From Candidatus Heimdallarchaeota archaeon (lineage in GTDB: Archaea; Asgardarchaeota; Heimdallarchaeia; Heimdallarchaeales; Heimdallarchaeaceae): a stretch of 64,000 nucleotides of DNA. A program made the translations under genes and the position numbers. The notes under the pieces were generated by a model that worked only from the letters and a program-made list of their open reading frames with translations, made no database searches and was not told where the DNA came from. How positions within the stretch are numbered: position 1 is the stretch's first letter; each line of letters opens with the position of its first letter. Shown here piece after piece: positions 26,255 through 36,098 of the stretch. The DNA lies in the NCBI GenBank assembly GCA_030668875.1, contig DAOVER010000001.1:1-64000 (forward strand), written 5' to 3'.

Positions 26255-26629
26255 TTATCGAGGTTTAATTGAAATCATCGTACATCCAATGAATGTAATT
26301 AAACCAGATGCTGCTGCAATCATTATTGTCGCAATACTAGCAATTACAGGTTGAAGAGCTTCAAGATCATTTTGCCAAACAGCTAAGTATACTGTAAAAA
26401 TAATCAGAGCTGCAATCATTAATCCTGTGAAAACAAGATATGCGTTTTTTTCTTCAGATTTGAATACTCTTGAAACTGAGCCTAGTGAAAAACCACCTAA
26501 TGTTCCTATTCCAAGATAAAACAAAAGCCACCAGAATTGTGTAGTTAATTCAACGATGGTAATTGTAACGCCAGCGATTCCTAAGGCAACTAATATTCCA
26601 CCAATGAATGATATAGGTCTAGCACTCAT
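26255..26629 (-). CDS. Small membrane protein, four TM helices
   Basis: 124 residues, four hydrophobic helices and a short basic C-terminus. I recognise no family. The gene sits between the ABC ATPase gene (114-base gap) and the large membrane protein (87-base gap), all on the minus strand. Confidence 0.55.
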   Translation of the reverse strand: MSARPISFIGGILVALGIAGVTITIVELTTQFWWLLFYLGIGTLGGFSLGSVSRVFKSEEKNAYLVFTGLMIAALIIFTVYLAVWQNDLEALQPVIASIATIMIAAASGLITFIGCTMISIKPR

Positions 26630-26743
26630 TAAATCATCTCCATTATTTTATCTCCAAGTTTATTATATTAATATTTCTAAATCATTTGCGAATACAATTT
26701 ATCTTTATTAGTTGTAAATCGTGCTTAAAATTAGAAAAAACTA

Positions 26744-27481
26744 CTACTTCATAGAGGAATCCTTGGCGATTGTTCCATCATTCATTATAATCTGTCTTTG
26801 AGCTAACATTGCTTGCTCGTTATCGTGAGTAACATAAACTAATGTTTTTTTCTGTTCTTTACTTAGGGCTATCAAGAGATCAAGAATTCTCTTACCTGTA
26901 CTTGAATCAAGATTTCCTGTAGGTTCATCTGCTAGTATTATCTCAGGATCATTTGCAAGAGCTCGTGCAATTGCAACTCGTTGTTGTTCTCCTCCACTCA
27001 ATTGGTCAGGTTTATGATTTCTCCGTGACAACAACCCTACATCGGAGAGTAACTCTTCTAGTATCTCTTTTCGCTCTTCCTTAGGCCTTTTTGATAGAAT
27101 CAATGGCATTTCTATATTCTTTTCTGCATTTATTTCTTCTAACAAATTAAAATTTTGAAAAACATATCCAATTGTTTCTCTTCGCACAAAACTTAATTCC
27201 CTATCATTTAATTTGCTAAGCTCTTGACCATCTATGGTGATGGTTCCTGAATCGATGTAATCTAGAGCTCCAATTAAATTGAGTAATGTAGTTTTTCCAG
27301 ATCCAGAAGGACCAACTATCGATACTATCTCGCCTCTATCTATTGATACTGTAACGTTATCTAGCGCTTTAACCATTACTTCTCCAAGAGAATATTTCTT
27401 CGAAACATTTATGACGTTTATGAAATTCTTTCTTGTTTTTCTCTTAGTTTTTTTCACTGCGTTAGTAGATTTTCGAGACAT
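26744..27481 (-). CDS. ABC transporter ATP-binding protein (LolD/MacB/FtsE type)
   Basis: Walker [11 protein letters not shown]-loop [10 protein letters not shown], signature [15 protein letters not shown], Walker [14 protein letters not shown] and switch VTHDNEQA are all intact, so it should hydrolyse ATP. The N-terminus has a short extra Lys/Arg-rich stretch (first 20 residues). The type usually pairs with an FtsX-fold permease, which is missing next door; two unrelated-looking membrane proteins follow instead. The start is 22 bases after the MazG-like gene, so they share an operon. Confidence 0.85.
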   Translation of the reverse strand: MSRKSTNAVKKTKRKTRKNFINVINVSKKYSLGEVMVKALDNVTVSIDRGEIVSIVGPSGSGKTTLLNLIGALDYIDSGTITIDGQELSKLNDRELSFVRRETIGYVFQNFNLLEEINAEKNIEMPLILSKRPKEERKEILEELLSDVGLLSRRNHKPDQLSGGEQQRVAIARALANDPEIILADEPTGNLDSSTGKRILDLLIALSKEQKKTLVYVTHDNEQAMLAQRQIIMNDGTIAKDSSMK

Positions 27482-27503
27482 TCTTTTTTACACTCCCAAA
27501 TTC

Positions 27504-27827
27504 TTATTTGTAGTTGTCGATTGGTGAAAACCTCTCTCTCATGATATCCATTTCTTTTACCCAAGCTTCTTCTAGATCAATATCGTGAAGTATGCATAAT
27601 TGTAAAAGAAGTGTGAAAACTTGAGCGAATTCTCTAGACAATTCTTTGCTTTGTGGTTTTTGATGACCTTGTTCTTCATTTTTATATCCTGAAGCGAAAA
27701 TCAGATGTTTTCCTATCTCTCCCAGTTCTTCTACTAAATGAATGAAAACATCATTTGGTGAATATTTCAACCAATTACGTTCTTCTAAAAACAGTTTCAA
27801 GGTGCTAATTATCTCATTTAATTCCAT
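27504..27827 (-). CDS. MazG-like nucleotide pyrophosphohydrolase with altered metal site
   Basis: 107 residues in an all-alpha MazG fold. The first metal motif, VEELGEIGKHL, gives Glu33, Glu34 and Glu37. The second motif, normally ExxD, reads EFAQ (Glu66, Gln69), so one metal-binding Asp is replaced by Gln. Family members hydrolyse NTPs to NMPs and PPi. Activity may be reduced or altered here. It lies 14 bases after the winged-helix/RING gene and 22 before the ABC ATPase gene. Confidence 0.7.
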   Translation of the reverse strand: MELNEIISTLKLFLEERNWLKYSPNDVFIHLVEELGEIGKHLIFASGYKNEEQGHQKPQSKELSREFAQVFTLLLQLCILHDIDLEEAWVKEMDIMRERFSPIDNYK

Positions 27828-27841
27828 TAATCATCACATTA

Positions 27842-29917
27842 TTATGTAGAATAAGCTTTGAGCGTCCTTTTAGTAATGCGGGTTTTGCAAATGGGGCACT
27901 CTTCTTTTATTTTAAGCCACTGTTCCATGTGCTCTTTATGTGCTACATTGTTACATGTAGGGCACTCCAAAACATTTTCACCGTGCTTGATTAATCCTTG
28001 ACATATTAAGCACTTTGTAGGAAGCTCTTTACAGTTCTTACACGGATCATTTGCAGATTCAATAACGTGCCCACATTTCAAGCAGTGTGTCTTTTTAGAT
28101 GGAAGTCTTATTCTTGTAAGTCTTTCAAAAGTTGATTGAGTTAGAGAACCTTGATAATAACCATGAGCAATAAGTTGGCTTGTCATTTTGAAAATATCTA
28201 TTTCTGGTAGCTTCAACTGCTCAGCAATCGTAACTAGTCTAATCTTCCTTCTTCTAGATTTTTCTATCTCATTAACAACTCTAATATAGACTTCTCCAAG
28301 ATCCTTCAACTCCCTACTAGGTAAAATCTTCTGGAAAGACTCAACATATACTGCGCTCCCTCTGAGTTCAATACTTAACAATCCAGAACCCACTAGCTCA
28401 AATATTATATTAGTTGCAGCTACTGCAGATTTTCCCCAGATTTTCTGAATGGATTTCAAAGATGTTTTTTGATTAGAAATAGCATATCCGAATATTTCTT
28501 GATAGTGGATAGGAAGGTCATCCAATTGAACAAGTGGGGGGAATAGAGGAATTTCTTCTGGAACAAGCTTATTACCTTGTATTGACCCCTTAATCAACCC
28601 CTTTCCATAGAATCCATATAGCCTTTCTTTTGCATGGTGTTTGTCAATACCTAATGCAAGGGAAATGTCTTTAGTAGTTATATAAGCTTTGGAAACAATC
28701 ATCCCTAGAACTATTTTTTCCCATCTTTCTAGGGTCCCTTCTTGAGCTCTACTATATCTCTTGATACCTTCCATAATCAGAGTATTCCCACTCAATGAAC
28801 AGCTTATGAAGCCTTCCAAAAGCAGGTTGATGACTCCTTCTAATATCTCTCCATCGGTTCTATTCATAAGGACACTAAGTTTTCGTAAAGAAATTTTCTT
28901 TTGTGTTGAAAGAAGACCAAATAGTGCCTCATAACTGAAGAATGACAAAGTTGCCATCTCTTCTATGGTTCTTGTTGGACTGAACTCAGGTATGGTGATT
29001 GGAACAATATCATTTGTTCCTGAAAAAACAAATTGGAAGGTTCCTCTTGCAGTTAGGGCTGCCAAAGTTCTTAGGATTTCATTTCTTTCTCTTCCTATGA
29101 ACTTGCTGATTTCTTGAGGAGAAGCTTTTTTGGTTAATATGAGGTAACCTATAATTTCTTTCTCAATTCTTTGTAATGATGATAAAGGAATTATCTTTGG
29201 TTCAATAATATATTTTGTAACATTGATGAATAATGAATCAGTTCCCAGTTTTTTCTTTTTAAATTCCAATTTTGCTTCTAGTTTTTTTAACAGAAAAAGT
29301 CTTGATATTTTTTCTATGATTTCCTTTTTGGGAAATTCAGTGATTCTTGAAATTGTGGATACATCTGCTTTTCTCAGCATCATAGCGATTCCAACAATAA
29401 ATGTGTCATCCTTTGTAAGTTTAATTTTCTCGTCTGGTTCCCAAATCCATTGCACAAGAATATTCTCTTGCTTTATTGAACCTATAAATAGACCCCGACT
29501 TACCAGGAAAAATATGTGATCAATAAGTTCTTTTTTTGGTATGTCTACTATTTCTGTAAGATTCGATACATTCACCTTTTCTGATTGAGATAGAAATCCA
29601 AGAATCATCTTTCTTAATGGTGTCACTCGTGAAGAAATTATTTTGGGATACTTGTATATTGTTGCTAAAGAAAATACGCCTTTTCTGTACGAGCCTCTCA
29701 CTACGAGAGCTTGTACAATTAACTGAATATAATCCTTAATTGCTTCAACTGGAATTTCATAATCAGTTGAAAACTTTGTTAGATTTATCTCTCGCATTAA
29801 ATATAGTTGGGTTAGAATTTGTGCTCTAATACGTTTTGAGATGTTAACTTCTGGGAGATCTAAATCACTAAAAGTAATTTCATAAACATCATCTCTCTCA
29901 AAAGTCAGTTTTACCAT
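27842..29917 (-). CDS. Large protein with eight tandem winged-helix domains, zinc ribbon and RING-like domain
   Basis: 691 residues without TM helices. Residues 25-615 hold about eight repeats of roughly 65-75 residues, each with a helix-turn-helix and a closing beta-wing such as RGLFIGSIKQ, KGLIKGSIQG or HGYYQGSLTQ. A zinc ribbon (CLKCGH...CKNCKE, about 618-640) and a RING-like domain (CLIC, CPTC, HKEH, CPIC; about 642-690) end the protein. The eight ligands fit C4H2C2 cross-brace zinc binding. Tandem winged helices occur in cullin-, PCI- and UFL1-type scaffolds, so an E3-ligase-like scaffold is a reasonable but unproven reading. Confidence 0.7.
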   Translation of the reverse strand: MVKLTFERDDVYEITFSDLDLPEVNISKRIRAQILTQLYLMREINLTKFSTDYEIPVEAIKDYIQLIVQALVVRGSYRKGVFSLATIYKYPKIISSRVTPLRKMILGFLSQSEKVNVSNLTEIVDIPKKELIDHIFFLVSRGLFIGSIKQENILVQWIWEPDEKIKLTKDDTFIVGIAMMLRKADVSTISRITEFPKKEIIEKISRLFLLKKLEAKLEFKKKKLGTDSLFINVTKYIIEPKIIPLSSLQRIEKEIIGYLILTKKASPQEISKFIGRERNEILRTLAALTARGTFQFVFSGTNDIVPITIPEFSPTRTIEEMATLSFFSYEALFGLLSTQKKISLRKLSVLMNRTDGEILEGVINLLLEGFISCSLSGNTLIMEGIKRYSRAQEGTLERWEKIVLGMIVSKAYITTKDISLALGIDKHHAKERLYGFYGKGLIKGSIQGNKLVPEEIPLFPPLVQLDDLPIHYQEIFGYAISNQKTSLKSIQKIWGKSAVAATNIIFELVGSGLLSIELRGSAVYVESFQKILPSRELKDLGEVYIRVVNEIEKSRRRKIRLVTIAEQLKLPEIDIFKMTSQLIAHGYYQGSLTQSTFERLTRIRLPSKKTHCLKCGHVIESANDPCKNCKELPTKCLICQGLIKHGENVLECPTCNNVAHKEHMEQWLKIKEECPICKTRITKRTLKAYST

Positions 29918-29949
29918 CTCGAAAAGGTTAGATAAAATTAGTTAAACAT

Positions 29950-29962
29950 GATTTATAATAAA
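29950..29962 (-). promoter_or_regulatory. TATA box of the winged-helix/RING operon
   Basis: On the minus strand TTATTATAAAT lies about 35-45 bases before the start codon at 29917, predicting transcription from near 29930. Confidence 0.45.
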
Positions 29963-29966
29963 TCTT

Positions 29967-30011
29967 TGTCATGTGGTCATATAAACTACACTAGTGTCAG
30001 TTTAAATGACA
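29967..30011. promoter_or_regulatory. Nested palindrome upstream of the winged-helix/RING promoter
   Basis: The core ACACTAGTGT (29988-29997) is a perfect palindrome. It is flanked by AAACT (29983-29987) and AGTTT (29999-30003), and further out by TGTCAT (29967-29972) and ATGACA (30006-30011). It sits just upstream of the TATA box, where archaeal activators bind. A dimeric regulator site is likely. Confidence 0.5.
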
Positions 30012-30082
30012 ACAACCCATCATTAAAGTTCCTTTATTAGAAATGAATTTATCGTTAAAATAGTAAAGAAGAGAAGAGTCGA

Positions 30083-31417
30083 TTAAACTCTCTCTAAATA
30101 TTTTAGATATTCCCATTCCCATTCAGCTTCACTACTAGTAGATTTAGCTTCAGAATGATCTTTACATTCTTTTCTCTTCACTTCTAAGAAAATGTCGACA
30201 ATGTCTTTCCCGAGAACTTGAGAAACTAGATTACTACTTTCTAGATAATCCAAAGCATCACTTAAACTAGAAGGAAGTTGGGTTATTCCCATATCTTTTC
30301 TTTCTTGAACAGTCAGTTTTTCTATGTTTTTAACAGTAGGTTGTATTGGTTCAATTTTCTTTTTCATACCATCTAAACCAGAAGATAAGAGTAACGCAGA
30401 AGCAAGATAGATATTTGTAGCACAATCTGCTGCGCGAAATTCAATTCTTGCTTTCTTTTCGTATCCTGGAACCCGGATCAATGCTGTACGATTAGCTATT
30501 CCCCACGATTTGAATACTGGAGCCTCATGGCCAGTTACTAATCTTTTATAGGAGTTTGTTGTTGGATTGAATATAGCTGACATAGCGTCAACATTTTCTA
30601 AGATACCACCAACAAAAAATCGTAAATTGTCACTAATTCCTTTTTCTTCATCTGAAAAAATATTTGTTCCATTTTGAGTAAGAAATTGATGTATATGTAA
30701 TCCACTACCTGCCAAATCCTCAAAAGGTTTAGGCATGAATGTAGCAATTACTTCATCAAAAAGCGCGTTTGCTTTAATGATTAGCTTTGCAGTTTGAGTA
30801 TTATCAGCTTGTTTTAAAGCATCTAGGATACCAAATTCTATCTCTTGCTGAGCATGCCCACATTCATGATGAATTGTTTTAACGGGTATTCCCATTTCTA
30901 GCATATCATTTGCCATACTTCGTCTTAAAGAACCTAGAATATCAAATGGTAAAGTGTCCATGTATTCCCCATCTTCAACAGGCTCTAATTCATCATCAAG
31001 AAAATACCACTCTAGTTCAGGTCTGACTTTGTATTCAAACCCTAGATTATTGGCATTGCCTATCTCTTTTTTCAATATACTCCTTGGATCTGTAGGGTGA
31101 GGGGTTCCATCATTTTTTTGAATATCACAAATGAATCTAGCAACTCTTGGTTCCCATGGAATTATAGATAAAGTGTCCAAATCAGGAATGATTTTCATGT
31201 CACTTTGCTCAGTTTGTAAGAATCCTAATGAAGACCCATCCACACCACTTCCTTCTTGCATCTCATCCCAGATGTTTGCAGGAAATTCCACAGACTTGAG
31301 TTCTCCAAAAATTGTCGTAAACTGAAATTGTATAAACTCGATTTTATTTTCTGTAAAAAACTTGTTTAAATCACTCATTTCAATAATCACGCTTTCTAAC
31401 TCTGTATCAAACATCAT
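30083..31417 (-). CDS. glnA: Glutamine synthetase
   Basis: ATP-dependent amidation of glutamate. The GS beta-grasp N-terminus (FIQFQFTTIFGELKSVEFP) and catalytic motifs are present: RPELEWYFLDD, HHECGHAQQEIEF, AGSGLHIHQ, NPTTNSYKRL, NRTALIRVPGYEKKARIEFR. The length of 444 fits archaeal GSI-alpha. The C-terminal adenylylation Tyr motif of bacterial GSI-beta is not apparent. ATGs at 31417 and 31414 are equally possible. It diverges from the arginine decarboxylase gene, sharing a 108-base promoter region. Confidence 0.93.
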   Translation of the reverse strand: MMFDTELESVIIEMSDLNKFFTENKIEFIQFQFTTIFGELKSVEFPANIWDEMQEGSGVDGSSLGFLQTEQSDMKIIPDLDTLSIIPWEPRVARFICDIQKNDGTPHPTDPRSILKKEIGNANNLGFEYKVRPELEWYFLDDELEPVEDGEYMDTLPFDILGSLRRSMANDMLEMGIPVKTIHHECGHAQQEIEFGILDALKQADNTQTAKLIIKANALFDEVIATFMPKPFEDLAGSGLHIHQFLTQNGTNIFSDEEKGISDNLRFFVGGILENVDAMSAIFNPTTNSYKRLVTGHEAPVFKSWGIANRTALIRVPGYEKKARIEFRAADCATNIYLASALLLSSGLDGMKKKIEPIQPTVKNIEKLTVQERKDMGITQLPSSLSDALDYLESSNLVSQVLGKDIVDIFLEVKRKECKDHSEAKSTSSEAEWEWEYLKYLERV

Positions 31418-31489
31418 TAAAATTCTATTTATATAGTTTTGTCAAGGGTGAAAACTATTTCCATGAATATTTTATTTCAATTCGACAAT

Positions 31490-31497
31490 TATTTAAG
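31490..31497 (+). promoter_or_regulatory. TATA box of the arginine decarboxylase gene
   Basis: TATTTAAG is about 30 bases before the ATG at 31526, predicting a nearly leaderless mRNA. Confidence 0.45.
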
Positions 31498-31525
31498 GTT
31501 GTAACAATTTAATAGCAAGAAGGGC

Positions 31526-32095
31526 ATGACAATACCTAGCAGATTCTGGATAACTAAGGGAACAGGGGAATCTAATGTATCAGATCTTTCTGCCATTGAT
31601 GAATCCTTGATGAATGCAGGAATAGGTTATCAGAACCATGTTTTAGTTTCATCCATACCTCCCTCCATTGAAATTCAACCAAAAATTATTGCTCGACATG
31701 GATTAACCCGCGTTCCAGTTGGGGTTGAATGGAAACTTATACCTTCAAGCGCGATATTATATGTTGTTAGGGCATTAAAAACTGGCAAACGAGGTGACAC
31801 TGTTGCAACTTGTATCTCTTTAGCAAAAGTAGAAATAAAAACAAGTGATGCAAATCTTGAATGCGTTCTAGCCTATGAGTCTAATGGGTCAAAAATAGAC
31901 GAAGTAGAAAATATTGCACTATCTGGATTAAAAGAGATGGTTGAAAGAAGACATGCAATTCTCGATGAAAATTGGGGAAATTCTGGATATAAAACCATCT
32001 CTTCCTCTTTAGAAATAACTAAAAAATATGGCTGTTCAGTATCCTTTGTTGTCATGGATCCTTTTACTTTCAAACATGAAACTCGTACTCCTTGA
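31526..32095 (+). CDS. pdaD: Pyruvoyl-dependent arginine decarboxylase
   Basis: Makes agmatine from arginine, for polyamines and, in archaea, agmatidine at C34 of tRNA-Ile. The N-terminal WITKGTGESNVSDL and AGIGYQNHVLVSSIPP match the family; self-cleavage at the Ser-Ser of VSSI gives the pyruvoyl group. The catalytic Glu lies in CVLAYESNG. The length of 189 is close to the usual 160-190. It stands alone after its own TATA box. Confidence 0.88.
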   Translation: MTIPSRFWITKGTGESNVSDLSAIDESLMNAGIGYQNHVLVSSIPPSIEIQPKIIARHGLTRVPVGVEWKLIPSSAILYVVRALKTGKRGDTVATCISLAKVEIKTSDANLECVLAYESNGSKIDEVENIALSGLKEMVERRHAILDENWGNSGYKTISSSLEITKKYGCSVSFVVMDPFTFKHETRTP

Positions 32096-32166
32096 AAGAA
32101 AGCACGAGACAAAAAGCATAAAAATGCTATAATTTACACCTACCAAGCAGAGTTAAAGTGGAAGAT

Positions 32167-34035
32167 ATGAATAATAAAAAAGTTAACACAATACTAATCT
32201 TAACAATTTTATTTGCCTCAATGACTTTAGGTTTTAGTACGATTAATACTGTCTTTGCTGCAAGCACAGCAGAACCTACATTAGAGCGTATTATGATTGA
32301 TGAAGAAGAAATAGATTATTACAACTTTGAAAATAATACAATTGTCACCGTAGAATACTCAGTAGACCGAAGCATTGAGGTAGATGGAGTTATTCTAGTT
32401 GGTTTTGGCTCCGAATTGGATTTAGATCCATTCAATAGTATAAACTTAACTTATTCATACTCTCTACAGGATAGGACATACTATATTGGTGATATTGAAC
32501 TTTTTGAAAACAGTTATTTCAAAGGATATGGCTGGATTGGAGATATCACAAATGGAACATATGAAGACGTTGAAGAATTCAATCATCTTGGTCCATGGCA
32601 CTATCTGTTTGTAAATGAGGTTGGTGTCCCTCCACAATTTCATGGAATTGTAAATGCAACATTTACTGGAGGATTTCATACCTACTATGCACCAACAAAC
32701 CAAACTAATCACACTATAGTCATTTCCTATAGAGTTTATGGAGGAACAGAAGCTGATAATGTGTCTCTTGTTTATTCTGTTTATCGAGATAAACTTTACA
32801 ACGCCTCACTCAATATTTTTGATAGCACTATCGTGTTTCAGAATATGACTTATGCAGATATCTCAACAGAAACTTATGTTGTTTTCAACACATCACTTGA
32901 ATTCACTGAGAGAACACTTTACTTTACAGCCAACAATTCCTATGGCTGGGACACATGGGGTGATGGACTTGTTAAAAATAATTTGAATATTTACAAAATT
33001 AACAATGGTTTCGATTTTAATTCAAACACTGTACTTCATGAGCTAATTACAGATGTGGATGAGGTTGATATTATCATTACAACATTAAACAGTACAGAAT
33101 ATGACTCATTTGGTATAGGGTATTATGTTATTGAGAGTTTAGAAAATGATACTGAAATCGTTTCATGGACTCAGATAGAAGGAACATTACAAAGCTATTA
33201 TACAGAAGTAAACGATTTCGATTACAATGATACAATGCGGGAATATAATGTTTCACTTGGGATATTTGATGTTGATAATATCATCTACTTTGAAGCTTAC
33301 AATATCTATTATGGCGAAGTTTACAACGAAACAGTTGGACATTATCACGCGATTAGGATTTATGATTCCAAACCTTATCTAGAGTTGTTCCCTGTAAGTG
33401 GGTCTTATGTAAATCACGAAGAAGTCTCATTCAGTTTTGATATCTTGTTAAATAGAGGAAACATTACAGAGATTCTTTTGGATTATGATGATGGTTCCCC
33501 CGTTGCTAATCTTACAACTTTAGAACCAGATGAAGACAATGGGCTATATTATGTGATCCATACTTATCCTGTAGCAACTGAAGGATACAATGTTACACTT
33601 ACAGTAAATACTTCTTTAGGAACATTCAATACTACAACAAACTATCTTTATCTCGATTTTGATGCTCCGACCCTTGAAATCACTGAATTCACGAATAACG
33701 CCACTGAAATAACAGATGGGTATGTTGAATTATACTTCACTTACCTTGATGACTATTCTGGTGTTTGGAAAGTAAGTATAGATTGGGGAGATGGTGTTGT
33801 TCAAAATGTAACAGAAGACAATTTTGCTTTCCATTACTATGTTAAAAGTGGAAACTATACTGTTATTATGGAGGTTCAAGATAAAGGAGGCAACACGTTC
33901 AGTACAAGTATAATATATACAATTAAACTACCAGAGACTACTCCTACCGGACAGGTACCATTTGCAGCTCTATCTGTATTTATTTCATTAATTTTCTTAG
34001 GTTGTATTGTGTTCCTAACAAAGAGGAGAAAATAA
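32167..34035 (+). CDS. Secreted, membrane-anchored surface protein with PKD/Ig-like domains
   Basis: A signal peptide covers residues 1-31 (hydrophobic ILILTILFASMTLGF, then VFAAS). A long extracellular region is rich in Asn, Thr and Tyr with many NxT/S sites. Two PKD-like domains near the end have the marks ILLDYDDGSP and VSIDWGDGVVQ. One C-terminal TM helix and RRK stop-transfer finish the protein. I chose the ATG at 32167 over the upstream GTG because it begins the signal peptide directly. An S-layer or surface adhesion role is likely but unspecific. Confidence 0.75.
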   Translation: MNNKKVNTILILTILFASMTLGFSTINTVFAASTAEPTLERIMIDEEEIDYYNFENNTIVTVEYSVDRSIEVDGVILVGFGSELDLDPFNSINLTYSYSLQDRTYYIGDIELFENSYFKGYGWIGDITNGTYEDVEEFNHLGPWHYLFVNEVGVPPQFHGIVNATFTGGFHTYYAPTNQTNHTIVISYRVYGGTEADNVSLVYSVYRDKLYNASLNIFDSTIVFQNMTYADISTETYVVFNTSLEFTERTLYFTANNSYGWDTWGDGLVKNNLNIYKINNGFDFNSNTVLHELITDVDEVDIIITTLNSTEYDSFGIGYYVIESLENDTEIVSWTQIEGTLQSYYTEVNDFDYNDTMREYNVSLGIFDVDNIIYFEAYNIYYGEVYNETVGHYHAIRIYDSKPYLELFPVSGSYVNHEEVSFSFDILLNRGNITEILLDYDDGSPVANLTTLEPDEDNGLYYVIHTYPVATEGYNVTLTVNTSLGTFNTTTNYLYLDFDAPTLEITEFTNNATEITDGYVELYFTYLDDYSGVWKVSIDWGDGVVQNVTEDNFAFHYYVKSGNYTVIMEVQDKGGNTFSTSIIYTIKLPETTPTGQVPFAALSVFISLIFLGCIVFLTKRRK

Positions 34036-34049
34036 GTTTTCTCTCCCTT

Positions 34050-34070
34050 AACCTTTTTTTATAATTTTCC
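34050..34070 (+). terminator. T-rich terminator of the surface protein gene
   Basis: An eight-T run (34052-34060 region) followed by another T-rich stretch lies just after the stop, matching archaeal intrinsic terminators, in the 42-base gap between convergent genes. Confidence 0.4.
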
Positions 34071-34077
34071 AAGAGCA

Positions 34078-35982
34078 CTACAACTTTCGAAGAACTTCAA
34101 TTTTAAACGAAAAGCTCTTTTCTTCCATTTTTCGAAGCTGTGGTACTATTATCCTCAGACTGAGTTCAAAATTTCCAAAATCTTTTTCGATTTTCACATC
34201 AATATTTTCCGGGATTGTAATCTCTAAACCTGAGTTAAGTTCTTTATTGAAGATTTTAATGCTACTTATTTTGTCGCTTTGTTTATCTTCAAACACTTCA
34301 ATCTCCTCTTGTGAAAGGAAATGTGTTTGGTTCTCTCCTAAGTTTATTTTTGATAAACTAAGAACACTGAATTCATCTGATTTATTACCAAAATTCTTTA
34401 GATTATACTGAACATTGAATCTAGATGAGTCCTTTCCAAATTCGAAATGTTTTGATAATAAAATATTTTCTGTAGCGTAGATTGAAAACATGATTGTTTT
34501 ACTGTCTTTTTTATCTAACCAGTTGTATGTGTATCTTTCATTAAAGAGATTATATTGACCACTATGTCGCTTGGAGATAACATCGTACATAAGCCCGTAT
34601 CTTGGCTCATGAGTTGCTTTATCTAAAGCTAAATCTTTGGAAGGGCAAGAAGTGAGAACTACCCCCTTCTTCAAATCTATAAGATTAGTGATTATTCCTC
34701 CTTTATCTGTTAAACTGCAAAATAAGTCCTTGCCAATAAATATGGATTCTGAACATTCTTGTCCAAGACTTGTGAACCTATCTAGTTGATCGGTTTCTTT
34801 TTCCAAAAACATTTTAGCTACATTTTCTATCAGATTCAGATGACTAATACTTTCCCAGTTATCTGCATTTACTAAGGTGTTTACTCCTTTGATTGGCTCA
34901 GAAAATACGTCAAAACAAAAGTTGTGTTGTTTTCTTATTAAGTAATTATATGCATACTTTAGGAGATTTGCAATTTTCAATTGTATTTCATTTGTATTAG
35001 TGCTACTACGTCTCTCTATGTCTTCTAAATTTGTTAAATGTTTTTGAAATAATTGACGACATCTTATACAATATGGAGTTAACTTCAATCCTCGTTGGTA
35101 CCCCTTTGTCAGAGTAATTTCGTAAGGAGGTGCTGATCTTATATCAATTTCCTGAATCTCTTCAAACTTTTCTATAATTTCAGAAGGTTTCAGGAAAAAT
35201 GCAGGCTGTTCTATTAAATTTCTTGCTTCATTAAGAAAGTTTTCGAGATCGAACTGAGGGTGAAAAACAGGGAATTTCATGTCATTTAAGTCGAGTGAGA
35301 GAATGCCAAAGTGATCTTGATGAGTCTCTTTGGAGATTTCAATTCTTTCCTTAACTATTTTCATTAAATTCTTCAATTCTCCTGAACGTATTGCTTCTTT
35401 ATATGTTTCAGGATAGTTTCGATAAACACTGCGCAGGTTAAATGATGGAAGAACGAAAACATTCTGATTCTTTAATTTGAATGGTTTAAAATATTCTACC
35501 TCAAAAATCCCAGTTGGTTTTGGGTTGAGCGTTTTCGCTATACTATACCAATCCATTATCACATATTTGTACCCTTGATTTTCCAATGTGTCGATAGATC
35601 TCTTATCCCAGACTCCAAAGGGGGGATAATATCCTTTGATATATTTAGCTGGAAAAATATTTTTTAAAATTGTGGTTGCTTGGTTGATTTGGTGCTCAAT
35701 AAGACGATCTTCATATGGCTGATTCATCGGAATGAAATTGGAATACATTGAAGATGATAGCTCAATTTGATCTGCTAAGCACAATTTTGACAAATTCTTA
35801 AGAACAGTTTGATTACCCCACATGTTTGATAATAAAAACAGTGAGTTTGTGGATATTGTCCCTCTAGCTGATTTATTTACCAAGAACCAATTAATGATTT
35901 TTGCATACTTATCATACTCATCTCGTGTAACTGGAACTAAAGAACTAGATAAATTAAAGTGAGTTGATATGTAAACTGCCAT
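34078..35982 (-). CDS. Carbohydrate-active enzyme of the GH57/polysaccharide deacetylase-like (beta/alpha) barrel type
   Basis: 634 residues, no signal peptide or TM helix, so cytosolic. The N-terminal 260 residues resemble GH57 or NodB-like barrels: ISTHFNLSSSLVP at the start, then IKGYYPPFGVWDKRSIDTL, and YKYVIMDW. The middle has a CIRCRQLF cysteine pair. The C-terminal 200 residues are beta-rich, as in alpha-amylase-like GH57 proteins that have a C-terminal beta domain. The usual GH57 catalytic Glu and Asp are not certain. It probably acts on an internal glycan or glycosyl donor. Confidence 0.55.
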   Translation of the reverse strand: MAVYISTHFNLSSSLVPVTRDEYDKYAKIINWFLVNKSARGTISTNSLFLLSNMWGNQTVLKNLSKLCLADQIELSSSMYSNFIPMNQPYEDRLIEHQINQATTILKNIFPAKYIKGYYPPFGVWDKRSIDTLENQGYKYVIMDWYSIAKTLNPKPTGIFEVEYFKPFKLKNQNVFVLPSFNLRSVYRNYPETYKEAIRSGELKNLMKIVKERIEISKETHQDHFGILSLDLNDMKFPVFHPQFDLENFLNEARNLIEQPAFFLKPSEIIEKFEEIQEIDIRSAPPYEITLTKGYQRGLKLTPYCIRCRQLFQKHLTNLEDIERRSSTNTNEIQLKIANLLKYAYNYLIRKQHNFCFDVFSEPIKGVNTLVNADNWESISHLNLIENVAKMFLEKETDQLDRFTSLGQECSESIFIGKDLFCSLTDKGGIITNLIDLKKGVVLTSCPSKDLALDKATHEPRYGLMYDVISKRHSGQYNLFNERYTYNWLDKKDSKTIMFSIYATENILLSKHFEFGKDSSRFNVQYNLKNFGNKSDEFSVLSLSKINLGENQTHFLSQEEIEVFEDKQSDKISSIKIFNKELNSGLEITIPENIDVKIEKDFGNFELSLRIIVPQLRKMEEKSFSFKIEVLRKL

Positions 35983-36098
35983 GGTAAAGTATTATACTTA
36001 ACTTTAAAATCTCTTTCGTTCAATTTTCGAGATTAACTTATTAATCATTACAAATTCTAAGTAAATTGCAAAAACACTTGTTTAATTAGCTACTCTCT

